Below are positions 23,052-31,146 of a DNA stretch of 64,000 nt, piece by piece. The translations under genes and the position numbers were made by a program. Position 1 is the first letter of the stretch, and each line of letters opens with the position of its first letter. The notes under the pieces are model-generated. The model did no database searches, was not told the origin of the DNA, and worked only from the letters and a program-made list of their open reading frames with translations. This DNA comes from JABSSA01 sp039984715 (lineage in GTDB: Bacteria; Pseudomonadota; Alphaproteobacteria; Rhodobacterales; Rhodobacteraceae): contig JBDWUA010000021.1 in NCBI GenBank assembly GCA_039984715.1, positions 22,323 to 86,322 on the forward strand, read 5' to 3'.

Positions 23052-23996
23052 ATGACGCCCGGAAAAGCGTATCTGACCACCGAAGACATTCGCCCGCTCG
23101 CCCAACGATCTGATCTGGCTGGCGCACTGCTTTTGATCCATTGCTACGGTGTAATTGCCTTGGCCGTCGCACTTTTTGCACTGTGGCCAAATGCAATCAC
23201 CTTCTTACTGGCCGTTATGCTTATCGGCTCGCGCCAATTAGGATTGGCAATCCTGATGCACGAAGCCGCCCATAACGCATTGTTCAAATCCCGACATCTG
23301 AATGAAAATTTGGGCGAATGGCTGTGCGGGCGTCCGATCCTTGCCGAATTGGCAGCCTACCGTCACTATCACCTGACCCACCACCGCTTCACGCAATCAG
23401 ACAAAGACCCCGACTTGTCGCTGTCGTCAAAATTCCCGACAACGCGGGCCTCTTTGCGCCGCAAGTTCCTGCGCGATCTGACAGGGCAGACGGGCGTAAA
23501 ACAATTGCTGTCACAGATCATCATGTCTGTGCGGCTAGCTGGTGATGCCGATGCTCTGGACGCTGCCAAAGCAGACGCCGCCCAAGCGTTCAAAGGGTTG
23601 GAGTTCTGGAAATCCTTGCCGATCTTTCTGGGCATCCCAATCGTCATGTCGCTGGTGGGATCATGGTGGTGGGGTCTGGCGTTCTGGCTTCTGCCCTACT
23701 TAACTTGGTTTCAATTTGTTCTGCGCATTCGCAATATCGCGGAACATGGCGCCACTGAACAATCCGACGATCCATTTCGCAATGTGCGCACAACTCTTGC
23801 CAGTCCAATCATGCGCATTTTCGTGGCACCATATTGGGTCAACTACCATCTGGAACATCATATGGTGATGCATGTTCCGTGCTGGAAACTGCCCCGTTTA
23901 CACAAAGCGTTGGTTGCCAAAGGGTACGAGGGCGACATGAACATCGCCGCCGGATACGGGCAAGCATTGTCCGAAGCAGGATGGAACCGCACATAG
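23052..23996 (+). CDS. Fatty acid desaturase family protein
   Basis: A 314-residue membrane di-iron enzyme with all three histidine boxes: HEAAH (residues 70-74), HYHLTHH (105-111) and HLEHH near the C terminus, with hydrophobic segments before and between them. Proteins with this pattern desaturate or hydroxylate acyl chains or carotenoid-like lipids. The start at 23052 follows AGGAGGA and is secure. The 185 bases after the stop contain a hairpin element (24111-24174) shared with another site in the window. Confidence 0.88.
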   Translation: MTPGKAYLTTEDIRPLAQRSDLAGALLLIHCYGVIALAVALFALWPNAITFLLAVMLIGSRQLGLAILMHEAAHNALFKSRHLNENLGEWLCGRPILAELAAYRHYHLTHHRFTQSDKDPDLSLSSKFPTTRASLRRKFLRDLTGQTGVKQLLSQIIMSVRLAGDADALDAAKADAAQAFKGLEFWKSLPIFLGIPIVMSLVGSWWWGLAFWLLPYLTWFQFVLRIRNIAEHGATEQSDDPFRNVRTTLASPIMRIFVAPYWVNYHLEHHMVMHVPCWKLPRLHKALVAKGYEGDMNIAAGYGQALSEAGWNRT

Positions 23997-24110
23997 CAGT
24001 CTGGTCTACAATACACTTGCGTAAACTGGTCGTCCTTCACGTAATTCTAAGCGCCAACTTGAAAAACACAGCGACATCGCGCGATTGGCACTTTCTCGCA
24101 ACGCATCAAC

Positions 24111-24174
24111 AGGCGCATCGCAAGGGTTGGTGGGTGGGCGTCTTTGCCAAAGGCAAACAGACCCACACATAAAC
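24111..24174. repeat. Hairpin element shared with 48497-48560, copy 1
   Basis: Contains AAGGGTTGGTGGGTGGGCGT and the imperfect hairpin at 24136-24164 (GTCTTTGCC/GGCAAACAG). The second copy in the window has AAGGGATGGTGGGTGGGGTG and an equivalent hairpin. It lies between the convergent desaturase and hemF genes, so it may serve as a bidirectional terminator, although a T-run is lacking. Confidence 0.5.
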
Positions 24175-24180
24175 CCTAAT

Positions 24181-25074
24181 TCAAACCCATTTTGCCAAAG
24201 GCGGTAAGCTCATCAAAACCGCGTTCGCATCATGCCCGGTTTCCAGCCCAAACTTGGTTCCACGGTCGTAAACAAGGTTGTATTCCGCATACAAACCGCG
24301 ATGCACAAGCTGTGCGTCTTTGTCATTGTCTGACCAGTCTTGCACTCGACGCTTTTCAACCAACGGCACATAGGCCGGTAGAAACGCCCGTCCAATATCT
24401 TGCGTCAATTGAAAATCAGCATCCCAGTCGCCCGTACAGTGATCATCCATAAAGATTCCACCAACTCCACGTGCCCGCTTGCGATGAGGAATGTAGAAAT
24501 AGGTGTCCGCCCATTCCTTCAACTTTGGATAAAGTTCTGTCCCGTGTGGATCCAGATGCGCCTGTTGTTGTGCATGGAAATGCGCCGTATCCTCGTCATA
24601 CTCGATACACGGGTTCAAATCTGACCCACCTCCAAACCACCATGCGTGCGGCGTCCAAAACATCCGAGTGTTCATGTGTACAGCCGGGGCATGTGGGTTT
24701 TGCATATGCGCAACAAGCGATATGCCCGACGCCCAAAACCTCGGGTCATCTTTCATCCCGGGCAGTCCCTTGCGCGCCATCATCGCCGCCTGAGCACGCT
24801 CGCCCAACGTGCCAAACACAGTCGAGATGTTGACGCCTACTTTTTCAAAAACACGCCCGCCTCTCATCACGCTCATTAACCCACCGCCAGCATCTGACCC
24901 ATCATCAGAAGACCGTTTGGTTTCGCTGACATCAAACGCACCAACCGCCTGATCAGACATCGGCCCCTGATTGTGATTGGCTTCCAAGGTCTCAAACGCG
25001 GTAACAATGTCGTCTCGCAGCTGGCGAAACCACGCGCTCGCTTGCGTTTTTTGAACGTCAAAATCGTCGGTCAT
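24181..25074 (-). CDS. hemF: Oxygen-dependent coproporphyrinogen III oxidase
   Basis: The 297-residue product has the HemF-specific blocks GGGLMSVMRGGRVFEKVGVN, WWFGGGSDLNPC (family consensus FGGG-DLTP), FYIPHRKRARGVGGIFMDD and the C-terminal YDRGTKFGLETG. It converts coproporphyrinogen III to protoporphyrinogen IX using O2. It is the last gene of a minus-strand run after the SDR gene (59-base gap). Its position next to hemE and hemC puts three haem steps within 5 kb. Confidence 0.97.
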   Translation of the reverse strand: MTDDFDVQKTQASAWFRQLRDDIVTAFETLEANHNQGPMSDQAVGAFDVSETKRSSDDGSDAGGGLMSVMRGGRVFEKVGVNISTVFGTLGERAQAAMMARKGLPGMKDDPRFWASGISLVAHMQNPHAPAVHMNTRMFWTPHAWWFGGGSDLNPCIEYDEDTAHFHAQQQAHLDPHGTELYPKLKEWADTYFYIPHRKRARGVGGIFMDDHCTGDWDADFQLTQDIGRAFLPAYVPLVEKRRVQDWSDNDKDAQLVHRGLYAEYNLVYDRGTKFGLETGHDANAVLMSLPPLAKWV

Positions 25075-25133
25075 TGTGGGTGGTCCTTCAAGATCAGCAC
25101 ATATCCGGCAAACTACCGCGACAAGCGCGCAAG

Positions 25134-25934
25134 CTAATGCGCCGGTGACGCGACAGGGTCCAGCAAGCTACGCCCCCCATCAACGGTCAAAATTTCCCCG
25201 GTCACAAACCCAGACCCATCCGATGCCAAGAACTGCACTGCGTCCACCAATTCGGTTGGGCTGGCAATGCGTTGCATCGGCGTTTGATTTTCGATCTCTT
25301 CACGCCATTTCGGGTTGTCGTCCAATCGAGATTGCAAAGACGCTGACATAACGGACCCAAACGCCACGGCATTCACTCGGATGCGATGTGGCGCCAAGGC
25401 CAACGACATGCCACGCGTCATTTGTTCAAGACCAGCGGACGCGATTGAAAATGCCAATAACTCTGGCCGCGTCGCGCGGGCGGAAATCGAGCTTAGATTG
25501 ACAATTGCGCCTGCAGGACCTTCATCGCTGTCCTTGGATTGCTTTATCATCCGTTTCGCAACCTGCTGCGACAGCCGCATCGCCGTCATCAGGTTTTGCT
25601 CCAGCAGCAACTCAACCGACTTGTCCTCCGGGTCCAATGCGTCGGTTTCGACAACCTGCCGCGATGCGTTCACCAGAATATCCACCTGATCAAATGCATC
25701 AATCGTCGCGGAAATAAGGTTCGCAATTGTCAGGCGTTGCCGCAAATCGCCCGCGAAATATCGGATGTTTCCTTCATCCGTTACTTCACCCAATTCTTCG
25801 ACTAATTTGGCTTCGTCCATGTCAGCACACATGACGTTGGCGCCATTGTCCGCAAAGTGGCGGGCGATCGCCAAACCAATTCCATTTGCCGCCCCAGTTA
25901 CAATGGCGGTTTTTCCAGAAATCGAAAAAGACAT
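25134..25934 (-). CDS. Short-chain dehydrogenase/reductase lacking catalytic Tyr and Lys
   Basis: The Rossmann core is intact: TGAANGIG (residues 13-20), the acidic CADMDE cofactor selector and NLSS (S148/S149). At the expected Y-x-x-x-K site the sequence is F-S-I-A-S (F162, S166), confirmed from the DNA, so both proton-relay residues are replaced. The rest (MTRGMSLALAPHRIRVNAVA and the TGEILTVDGGRS end) is normal for the family. Either the enzyme uses altered chemistry or it is a non-catalytic cofactor-binding protein. It starts one base after the methyltransferase stop, so the two are coupled. Confidence 0.9.
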   Translation of the reverse strand: MSFSISGKTAIVTGAANGIGLAIARHFADNGANVMCADMDEAKLVEELGEVTDEGNIRYFAGDLRQRLTIANLISATIDAFDQVDILVNASRQVVETDALDPEDKSVELLLEQNLMTAMRLSQQVAKRMIKQSKDSDEGPAGAIVNLSSISARATRPELLAFSIASAGLEQMTRGMSLALAPHRIRVNAVAFGSVMSASLQSRLDDNPKWREEIENQTPMQRIASPTELVDAVQFLASDGSGFVTGEILTVDGGRSLLDPVASPAH

Positions 25935-25935
25935 A

Positions 25936-26910
25936 TCAGCGTCTCCGTTTAGGCCGTTCAGCGCAGATCAGTTTGAACCTTTGATTGCCGCCAAGATCAA
26001 TCACTTTAACAAACAACGATGCAATTGTGTCTTCATAAGGCAAGTGACGATTGGCAACCATCCACAGCTTGCCTGTCGGTTTCATATTGCGTGCCGCGGA
26101 TTGGATGAATGCCTGACCCAAACCGGGATCACCGGCTTTCCCGCGATGAAACGGCGGGTTCATGACCACGGCGTCCATCAATACAGGCGTCTCCCAACGC
26201 GTCGCATCCGCCCAGTGAAACCGCACGCGTGGATCGGTGATGTTATGTTCGGCACATTGCAGCGCCAAATGATGCGCTTCGACCAGATGCAGGCTTTCAA
26301 CGGCTTCGCGCACCAACACATGTGCAGACAGAAACCCCCATCCCGCCCCAAAATCCAAAACATGGCCTTTTAAATTCTCTGGCAATGCATCAGCCAGCAA
26401 TGCCGATCCTTCATCGACGCCATCCGCCGAAAACACACCCGGCGCGGTCCAGAACCCGCCATCCGTCAGGGCCGGGCCCACCAGCCAATCGTCAAATACA
26501 GCGTCAGGTCCGACGGAAAACCAAAACAGCTTTCCATGTGCTTTTGAGATAACACCAGACACATCCACGCGCGCGCGCACAGCTTTCAGGACGGAATCAA
26601 TCCCATCCCCCTTCTGGCCATCGACAACCAAGATCCCGCTGGTCGATTGTGCTGCGCGCGCAATCAGATTGTAGGCTTCTTTCTTGGCGCGTGGCACACA
26701 CACAATCGCGCCGTCTGCGGTTCCGTCCTCTTCTGGGCTGGTTGGATAGCCCATGTTTTGGAAATGATCGTGATCCGGGCGAAACGGTTGAACGACTCGC
26801 GCATTCGGAACGGCGTTCAAATCCGACTCAGCATTTGGATGAAAAACAATGTTGCTTTCGGGCAGGACCAAACCCGCCTCGATCGCCACAGCAAGGCGCG
26901 TTCCAATCAC
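25936..26910 (-). CDS. RsmC/RlmG-like rRNA (guanine-N2) methyltransferase
   Basis: A 324-residue class I SAM methyltransferase with the two-domain layout of RsmC. A degenerate N-terminal half holds FRPDHDHFQNMGY. The C-terminal catalytic half has VLDFGAGWGFLSAHVL (SAM motif I) and VVMNPPFHRG (the NPPF motif of N2-guanine methyltransferases, about residue 235). RsmC and RlmG methylate guanines in 16S or 23S rRNA; the exact target cannot be assigned here. It begins four bases after the clpS stop, in a clpS - methyltransferase - SDR - hemF run. Confidence 0.85.
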   Translation of the reverse strand: MIGTRLAVAIEAGLVLPESNIVFHPNAESDLNAVPNARVVQPFRPDHDHFQNMGYPTSPEEDGTADGAIVCVPRAKKEAYNLIARAAQSTSGILVVDGQKGDGIDSVLKAVRARVDVSGVISKAHGKLFWFSVGPDAVFDDWLVGPALTDGGFWTAPGVFSADGVDEGSALLADALPENLKGHVLDFGAGWGFLSAHVLVREAVESLHLVEAHHLALQCAEHNITDPRVRFHWADATRWETPVLMDAVVMNPPFHRGKAGDPGLGQAFIQSAARNMKPTGKLWMVANRHLPYEDTIASLFVKVIDLGGNQRFKLICAERPKRRR

Positions 26911-26914
26911 GTGA

Positions 26915-27256
26915 TCAGTCTTCTTTTTCCATAGTGCATTGCAGCGGATGCTGGTGGCGGCGCGAATAATCCATCACCTGTGCAACCTTCGTTTCAGCAA
27001 TCTCGTGGCTGAAAACACCGACGACTGCCAACCCTTTTTTGTGAACAGTCAACATGATTTCAAATGCTTGCGCGTGATTCAAGCCAAAGAACCGTTCTAA
27101 CACATGCACCACAAATTCCATCGGCGTGAAATCATCGTTCAGCAACATGACTTTATAAAGCGGCGGGCGCTTTGTCTTGGGTTTGACGTCAGTCACGACA
27201 TCCGTATCGGAGTCGTCTGCATCATTCCCTGCCATGATTTCCGGAATCCGGATCAT
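26915..27256 (-). CDS. clpS: ATP-dependent Clp protease adaptor ClpS
   Basis: A 113-residue N-degron adaptor that delivers substrates with bulky N-terminal residues to ClpAP. It shows the conserved LYKVMLLNDDFTPMEFVVHV strand/helix with the DD and N residues that bind the N-degron amino group, and MLTVHKKGLAVVGVFSHEIA. An unstructured acidic N terminus precedes the core, as expected for the inhibitory extension. The start at 27256 is supported by GAGG eight bases upstream; longer frames are not conserved. It is first in its operon, and no clpA is adjacent. Confidence 0.96.
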   Translation of the reverse strand: MIRIPEIMAGNDADDSDTDVVTDVKPKTKRPPLYKVMLLNDDFTPMEFVVHVLERFFGLNHAQAFEIMLTVHKKGLAVVGVFSHEIAETKVAQVMDYSRRHQHPLQCTMEKED

Positions 27257-27341
27257 TCCAAACCTCGTCCGAAGACTGTTTAAGTGTCCACTGTTAAGAT
27301 GCTCTATATAACGCATCGCATCGCTTAGAAAAGGGGCTGTC

Positions 27342-28040
27342 ATGCCACAACACATTTCTGCCATTGCTTTTGATGCTGATGACACCCTGTGGCACAATGA
27401 ACGCTTCTTCCGATTCACCCAAGCCCGCTTTGCCGATCTTTTGTCGCCATTTGTTGATGGGGTCGATCTTGATGCGCGCTTGCTGGCCGCAGAGCGTCGG
27501 AATTTGGGCCGCTATGGTTTCGGGATAAAGGGATTTGTCCTGTCCATGATCGAAACCGCCCTAGAAGTGACTGGAAATGACGTTCCGGGATCGGTGATCT
27601 CTGAACTGATCGCAGCGGGCCAGGACATGTTGCAACACCCCATTGAATTGTTACCCCATGCAAAAGACGCAGTTGCCGCTGCATGTGCGCATGGGCCTGT
27701 GCTGCTGATCACCAAGGGTGATTTGTTGGATCAGGAACGCAAGCTTGCGCAATCGGGCCTTGGTGATCTGTTTGATGCCGTTGAAATCGTTTCTGACAAG
27801 CAACCTCAAACCTATAGCCGGATATTTTCAAACTTTGCCGGAGCTGAACATGGCATGATGATCGGCAATTCGATGAAGTCTGATGTCCGCCCTATGATAG
27901 ATGCCGGGGGCTGGGGCGTTTATGTACCTCATGACCTGCAATGGGATATTGAACACGCCGAACCGCCAAATGATCATACGCGGTATCGCGAAATTACAGA
28001 CCTTGGTGAATTGCCTGAGTTGCTAGACAGAATCCGTTAA
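27342..28040 (+). CDS. HAD family hydrolase
   Basis: A 232-residue haloacid-dehalogenase-fold phosphatase: FDADDTLWHNE at residues 9-19 (motif I, DxDxT nucleophile), LLITKGD (motif II), a Lys in the EIVSDKQPQTY region (motif III) and MMIGNSMKSDVRPMIDAGGW (motif IV). The helical cap lies between motifs I and II, as in subfamily I. The substrate is unknown; nucleotide or sugar phosphates are usual. It diverges from clpS with 85 bases between the starts. Confidence 0.9.
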   Translation: MPQHISAIAFDADDTLWHNERFFRFTQARFADLLSPFVDGVDLDARLLAAERRNLGRYGFGIKGFVLSMIETALEVTGNDVPGSVISELIAAGQDMLQHPIELLPHAKDAVAAACAHGPVLLITKGDLLDQERKLAQSGLGDLFDAVEIVSDKQPQTYSRIFSNFAGAEHGMMIGNSMKSDVRPMIDAGGWGVYVPHDLQWDIEHAEPPNDHTRYREITDLGELPELLDRIR

Positions 28041-28246
28041 TGCCACATTTCCGCCACAATTGCCTATATGGCGCACCGCCGCTTCATGACCACAACATGT
28101 TGAACAACACCAACGCGTAATAAGCGAAATTCCCTCGCCGCCAAGGGTTTATCGAACGAAGTAAACGTGCTAGCGTCTGGCGAATAACAATAACGGCCAG
28201 CACCGCATAAGACGGGCAGCCAGAGGCAAATATAGGCAGGTTCATC

Positions 28247-29671
28247 GTGAAGGTTCGGCAATCTCAGCCGGCCCGCTTGGGGCTATTAATACTAACAGCA
28301 ATCTGGCTGCTTGTTCTTGTACCGTTTTCGGTCAAGGCGGCACCTTATGCTGCATATGTGATGGACGCGCGAACAGGCGAAGTCCTGCATTCGCGGAACG
28401 CGGAAACGCGGCTTCATCCAGCATCTTTGACCAAAATGATGACGCTTTATGTTGTCTTCGAGGCTGTAGAAAAGGGCGAAATATCCCTTGATACAATGAT
28501 CAAGGTTTCGAAAAAGGCGGCGTCAGAGCCGCCGTCGAAACTTGGGTTGTGGGCGGGTCAGCGCATCAAGCTGCGCTATCTCGTGCGCGCATCGGCGGTC
28601 AAATCTGCAAATGACGCGGCAACAGCAATGGCCGAGGCGATTTCAGGATCCGAAGCCGCCTTTGCACGTCGCATGAACCGAACGGCAAAAGCGTTGGGTA
28701 TGACGCGGACAACGTTCAAGAACGCGCACGGATTGACAGAAAGCGGGCACATGTCAACGGCACGCGACATGTCGATCCTTGGACGTCACGTGCTGTATGA
28801 TTATCCGCAATATTATAATCTGTTCTCACGGCGTTCCACAAATGCAGGTGTTCGCGAAGTGGCCAACACCAACCGTCGCCTTTTGGCCGCCTATCGCGGA
28901 GCTGACGGCATCAAAACTGGGTATACGCGGGCGGCAGGATTTAATCTGGTCGCCTCTGCTGAACGCGGACAAGAGCGGGTCATTGCAACGGTGTTTGGTG
29001 GAAAATCATCTGCTTCGCGCAATGCCAAAGTCGCCGAACTGCTTGATCTAGGCTTCCGTCGCGCCCCAAGCCGCGCGAAAGTAACCAAGCCAAAAGCCCC
29101 GGTTTATTCCGGCAATGTTGGCAATGGCGGAAAGATCATTCGCACAAGCGGCGTTCTCAAAAAATCGCCACGTCCTGTTCTGCGCCCAAGTGCCAAAACA
29201 GATGTGTTGGTCGCGGCATTGGACAAACCCAACACAGAAGCGACCTCAAGCGTGGACGCATTGGATATCAAAACGGCTTTGATAGAAGCGCAGGCAAACA
29301 CGCCTCCGGTAAAGATACCCACAATCGAAGCGGTTCCGCGCCCCGTTGCAAGACCGACAGAAAAAATCGTTCTGGCACGGGTCACACCAGATCCCGAACC
29401 CGAAGTTGTCACGCGCCTTTCCACATCGGGCGGTCGCCATTGGGGCATCAATGTGGGCCGCTTTCCCAGCCGTTTCAAGGCAGAGACAGTCTTGCTGCGA
29501 ACAGCCTTGATCGAAATGTCGTCCTTGGATGGAAGCCAACGCAAGGTCGTGAAAAATCCACGTGGGTTTGATGCCAATTTCATTGGAATGACCCGTGAAG
29601 GTGCGGATTTGGCATGTCGGCGATTGCAGGCACGCAATATGACTTGTGTGGCGACCGGCCCAGGCACCTGA
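28247..29671 (+). CDS. D-alanyl-D-alanine carboxypeptidase with C-terminal SPOR domain
   Basis: A penicillin-binding protein of the PBP5/DacC type (family S11): signal sequence at residues 12-31, then the active-site S-L-T-K (Ser60-Lys63), S-A-N (120-122) and K-T-G (223-225). A Pro-rich linker leads to a SPOR-like domain (about residues 393-474, HWGINVGRFPSRFKAET), which binds denuded peptidoglycan at the septum. It trims pentapeptide side chains in the periplasm. The start codon is GTG at 28247 with GGCAGG upstream. A GC hairpin at 29685-29712 follows but has no T-run. Confidence 0.93.
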   Translation: MKVRQSQPARLGLLILTAIWLLVLVPFSVKAAPYAAYVMDARTGEVLHSRNAETRLHPASLTKMMTLYVVFEAVEKGEISLDTMIKVSKKAASEPPSKLGLWAGQRIKLRYLVRASAVKSANDAATAMAEAISGSEAAFARRMNRTAKALGMTRTTFKNAHGLTESGHMSTARDMSILGRHVLYDYPQYYNLFSRRSTNAGVREVANTNRRLLAAYRGADGIKTGYTRAAGFNLVASAERGQERVIATVFGGKSSASRNAKVAELLDLGFRRAPSRAKVTKPKAPVYSGNVGNGGKIIRTSGVLKKSPRPVLRPSAKTDVLVAALDKPNTEATSSVDALDIKTALIEAQANTPPVKIPTIEAVPRPVARPTEKIVLARVTPDPEPEVVTRLSTSGGRHWGINVGRFPSRFKAETVLLRTALIEMSSLDGSQRKVVKNPRGFDANFIGMTREGADLACRRLQARNMTCVATGPGT

Positions 29672-29684
29672 ACTGAAAATGGGT

Positions 29685-29712
29685 TTGGGCGATCGTTCTA
29701 TCGGTCGCCCAA
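29685..29712. terminator. Hairpin after the carboxypeptidase gene
   Basis: TTGGGCGA (29685-29692) pairs perfectly with TCGCCCAA (29705-29712), and the loop can extend the stem further. The T-run expected of an intrinsic terminator is missing, so termination efficiency is uncertain. Confidence 0.45.
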
Positions 29713-29831
29713 CACACATTCTGTACCGCCTATATGAATGTCGTATCGATATAACCAAGGCCAAAGCAGAAAACACCCTTGGCCATCCAGCCAAGAATAT
29801 CCTGATTTAGCCAATCCAGCGATCAGACGGT

Positions 29832-30704
29832 TTATACTGCGGCTTTCTTAATCCAGTTCAGAAATGCTTTGACCGCTGCGCGATGCGGTCCCCCGCGTGT
29901 CAGCAAATGGTATCCCGTACCCGTCTCGCTGGATTCGTCCAACAGAATCAAACGACCTGCTGCCAAATCCGCCTCGACGAAACACCGGGCCGTCACGATA
30001 ACGCCCTGCCCGTCCCGCGCCCCATCCAGCATCAGGTTGCCGGGCACTTGAATCGATCCCCCCATACGGGCGGGATCAATGCCTTTGGCCAACAACCATC
30101 GGCTGGCTTCACTGACCCCTAGTTCATGCAACCACGGCAGCCCGACAACATGATCCGGCGTGATATCTTTGATCCCACTCAGCAGGGACGGCGCAGCGAC
30201 AACAACAATCGTCGTTGCAACGAGCATTTCGCCCTCTAACGATGGAAACGGCGACGTGCCATATCGGATCGACACATCGATGCCCCCGGCCTCCAACGTC
30301 ACAACATCAGGGGTAGGCGCAATCAACAGATCAATTTCAGGGTGCTTATGTCGAAAATCGGCAAGACGCGGCATCAACCAAGCTGATGCAAAACTGGGGG
30401 TGGTGGTCAAATGCAAAGGACGTGCAGCTTCGGCCCCAGTTATTTGGCGGACAGTTTGCACGATGTCCTCAAAGCTGTTTAAGGCAGCGTTCGCCAGCAA
30501 TTCGCCCTCAGCCGTAAAGACCAACGCGCGTCCACTTCTATTGAATAACGGTATACCCAAATGCGTTTCCAGCCCCCGCAATTGCTGTGAAATCGCCGCA
30601 TGAGACACGTTCAAACGCGCGCCAGCTTGCGCCACATTGCCGGTATCTGCATATGCTGCCAATGCGCGGATCATGCCAAGCGGGGGAAGGTTTCGCCAAT
30701 CCAT
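29832..30704 (-). CDS. LysR family transcriptional regulator (GcvA-like)
   Basis: A 290-residue LTTR. The N-terminal winged HTH (residues 6-65, MIRALAAYADTGNVAQAGAR then LNVSHAAISQQLRGLE) opens with the WRNLPPL phrase typical of GcvA-type regulators. A periplasmic-binding-like effector domain with TTTPSFASAWLMPRL and GIDVSIRYGTSPFP follows. It diverges from two very small reading frames at 30803 and 30933. A perfect 12-base palindrome lies in the gap, so autoregulation and control of the small genes are likely. The effector is unknown. Confidence 0.93.
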   Translation of the reverse strand: MDWRNLPPLGMIRALAAYADTGNVAQAGARLNVSHAAISQQLRGLETHLGIPLFNRSGRALVFTAEGELLANAALNSFEDIVQTVRQITGAEAARPLHLTTTPSFASAWLMPRLADFRHKHPEIDLLIAPTPDVVTLEAGGIDVSIRYGTSPFPSLEGEMLVATTIVVVAAPSLLSGIKDITPDHVVGLPWLHELGVSEASRWLLAKGIDPARMGGSIQVPGNLMLDGARDGQGVIVTARCFVEADLAAGRLILLDESSETGTGYHLLTRGGPHRAAVKAFLNWIKKAAV

Positions 30705-30716
30705 ATGTTAGCCTTA

Positions 30717-30728
30717 CTTACATGTAAG
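30717..30728. promoter_or_regulatory. Candidate LysR operator
   Basis: The perfect palindrome CTTACATGTAAG lies 13-24 bases upstream of the LysR start codon, between it and the divergent small genes. A T-n-A interrupted dyad in this position is the usual LTTR recognition site. The flanks (CCTTA and AAG) extend the similarity slightly. Confidence 0.5.
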
Positions 30729-30802
30729 AAGTTTTCCTGAGTGGATTTTGAATGCGTTTCAGAGGAAAAGAAAGGGAGATTTCCCAAACGAAGGAGCGCG
30801 AC

Positions 30803-30940
30803 ATGTTGAGAATTCTATCAGATACCCTTCAGATTGCATCCATGCGCAACGAACGGCGCAATGTGCACCGGCAAAATTGGTCGGCCCCGGATTATTGGCG
30901 CGACACGCCACGCAAAGAGCGTCGCGATCGCCATGATTGA
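30803..30940 (+). CDS. Small basic protein (45 aa), divergent from LysR
   Basis: The ATG at 30803 is preceded by AAGGAG at ideal spacing, stronger evidence than for many longer genes here. The product begins MLRILSDTLQIASMRNERRN, a short amphipathic helix, and ends in an Arg/Lys/Asp-rich tail (RKERRDRHD). No family was recognised. Its stop overlaps the start of the next small frame (ATGATTGA arrangement), suggesting translational coupling. A strong terminator lies ~100 bases downstream, giving a compact two-gene transcript likely controlled by the adjacent LysR protein. Confidence 0.6.
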   Translation: MLRILSDTLQIASMRNERRNVHRQNWSAPDYWRDTPRKERRDRHD

Positions 30941-31037
30941 TCCAATCGTTTATCAACCCGAGGTGTACCGCAAAACCGCAGAACCATTACATTGGCCTTG
31001 GGTCAAAGGGCGCTGGAGCGGCAAGCGCCGTCGCTAA
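30933..31037 (+). CDS. Very small basic protein (34 aa), coupled to preceding frame
   Basis: Starts inside the end of the 45-aa frame (ATG at 30933, upstream stop at 30938-30940) and ends just before the terminator at 31042. The product, MIDPIVYQPEVYRKTAEP followed by a Trp-containing and Arg-rich end (KRRR), matches nothing I know. Position between a coupled start and a perfect terminator supports translation, but the ribosome site is weak, so I hold it as probable only. Confidence 0.45.
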   Translation: MIDPIVYQPEVYRKTAEPLHWPWVKGRWSGKRRR

Positions 31038-31041
31038 ACAA

Positions 31042-31067
31042 AAAAGACGGGTCTAGACCCGTCTTTT
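31042..31067. terminator. Bidirectional intrinsic terminator
   Basis: A perfect palindrome, AAAAGACGGGTC-TA-GACCCGTCTTTT, with A-run on one side and T-run on the other. It can end the small-protein transcript (+) and the yej operon (-), whose last stop is at 31147. Confidence 0.9.
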
Positions 31068-31146
31068 CCAATCTTGAAACGCGTTCCAATCAATAGACTG
31101 CCCGACGCACGCTAAAGCGTGACAAAGGAACAGTCGCACACAGCGT

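Noticed and set aside
24111..24174. Tryptophan-rich leader peptide (Lys-Gly-Trp-Trp-Val-Gly)
   Set aside because: No start codon is in frame nearby at this copy, no biosynthetic gene follows in that direction, and the frame is not kept in the hairpin part of the other copy.
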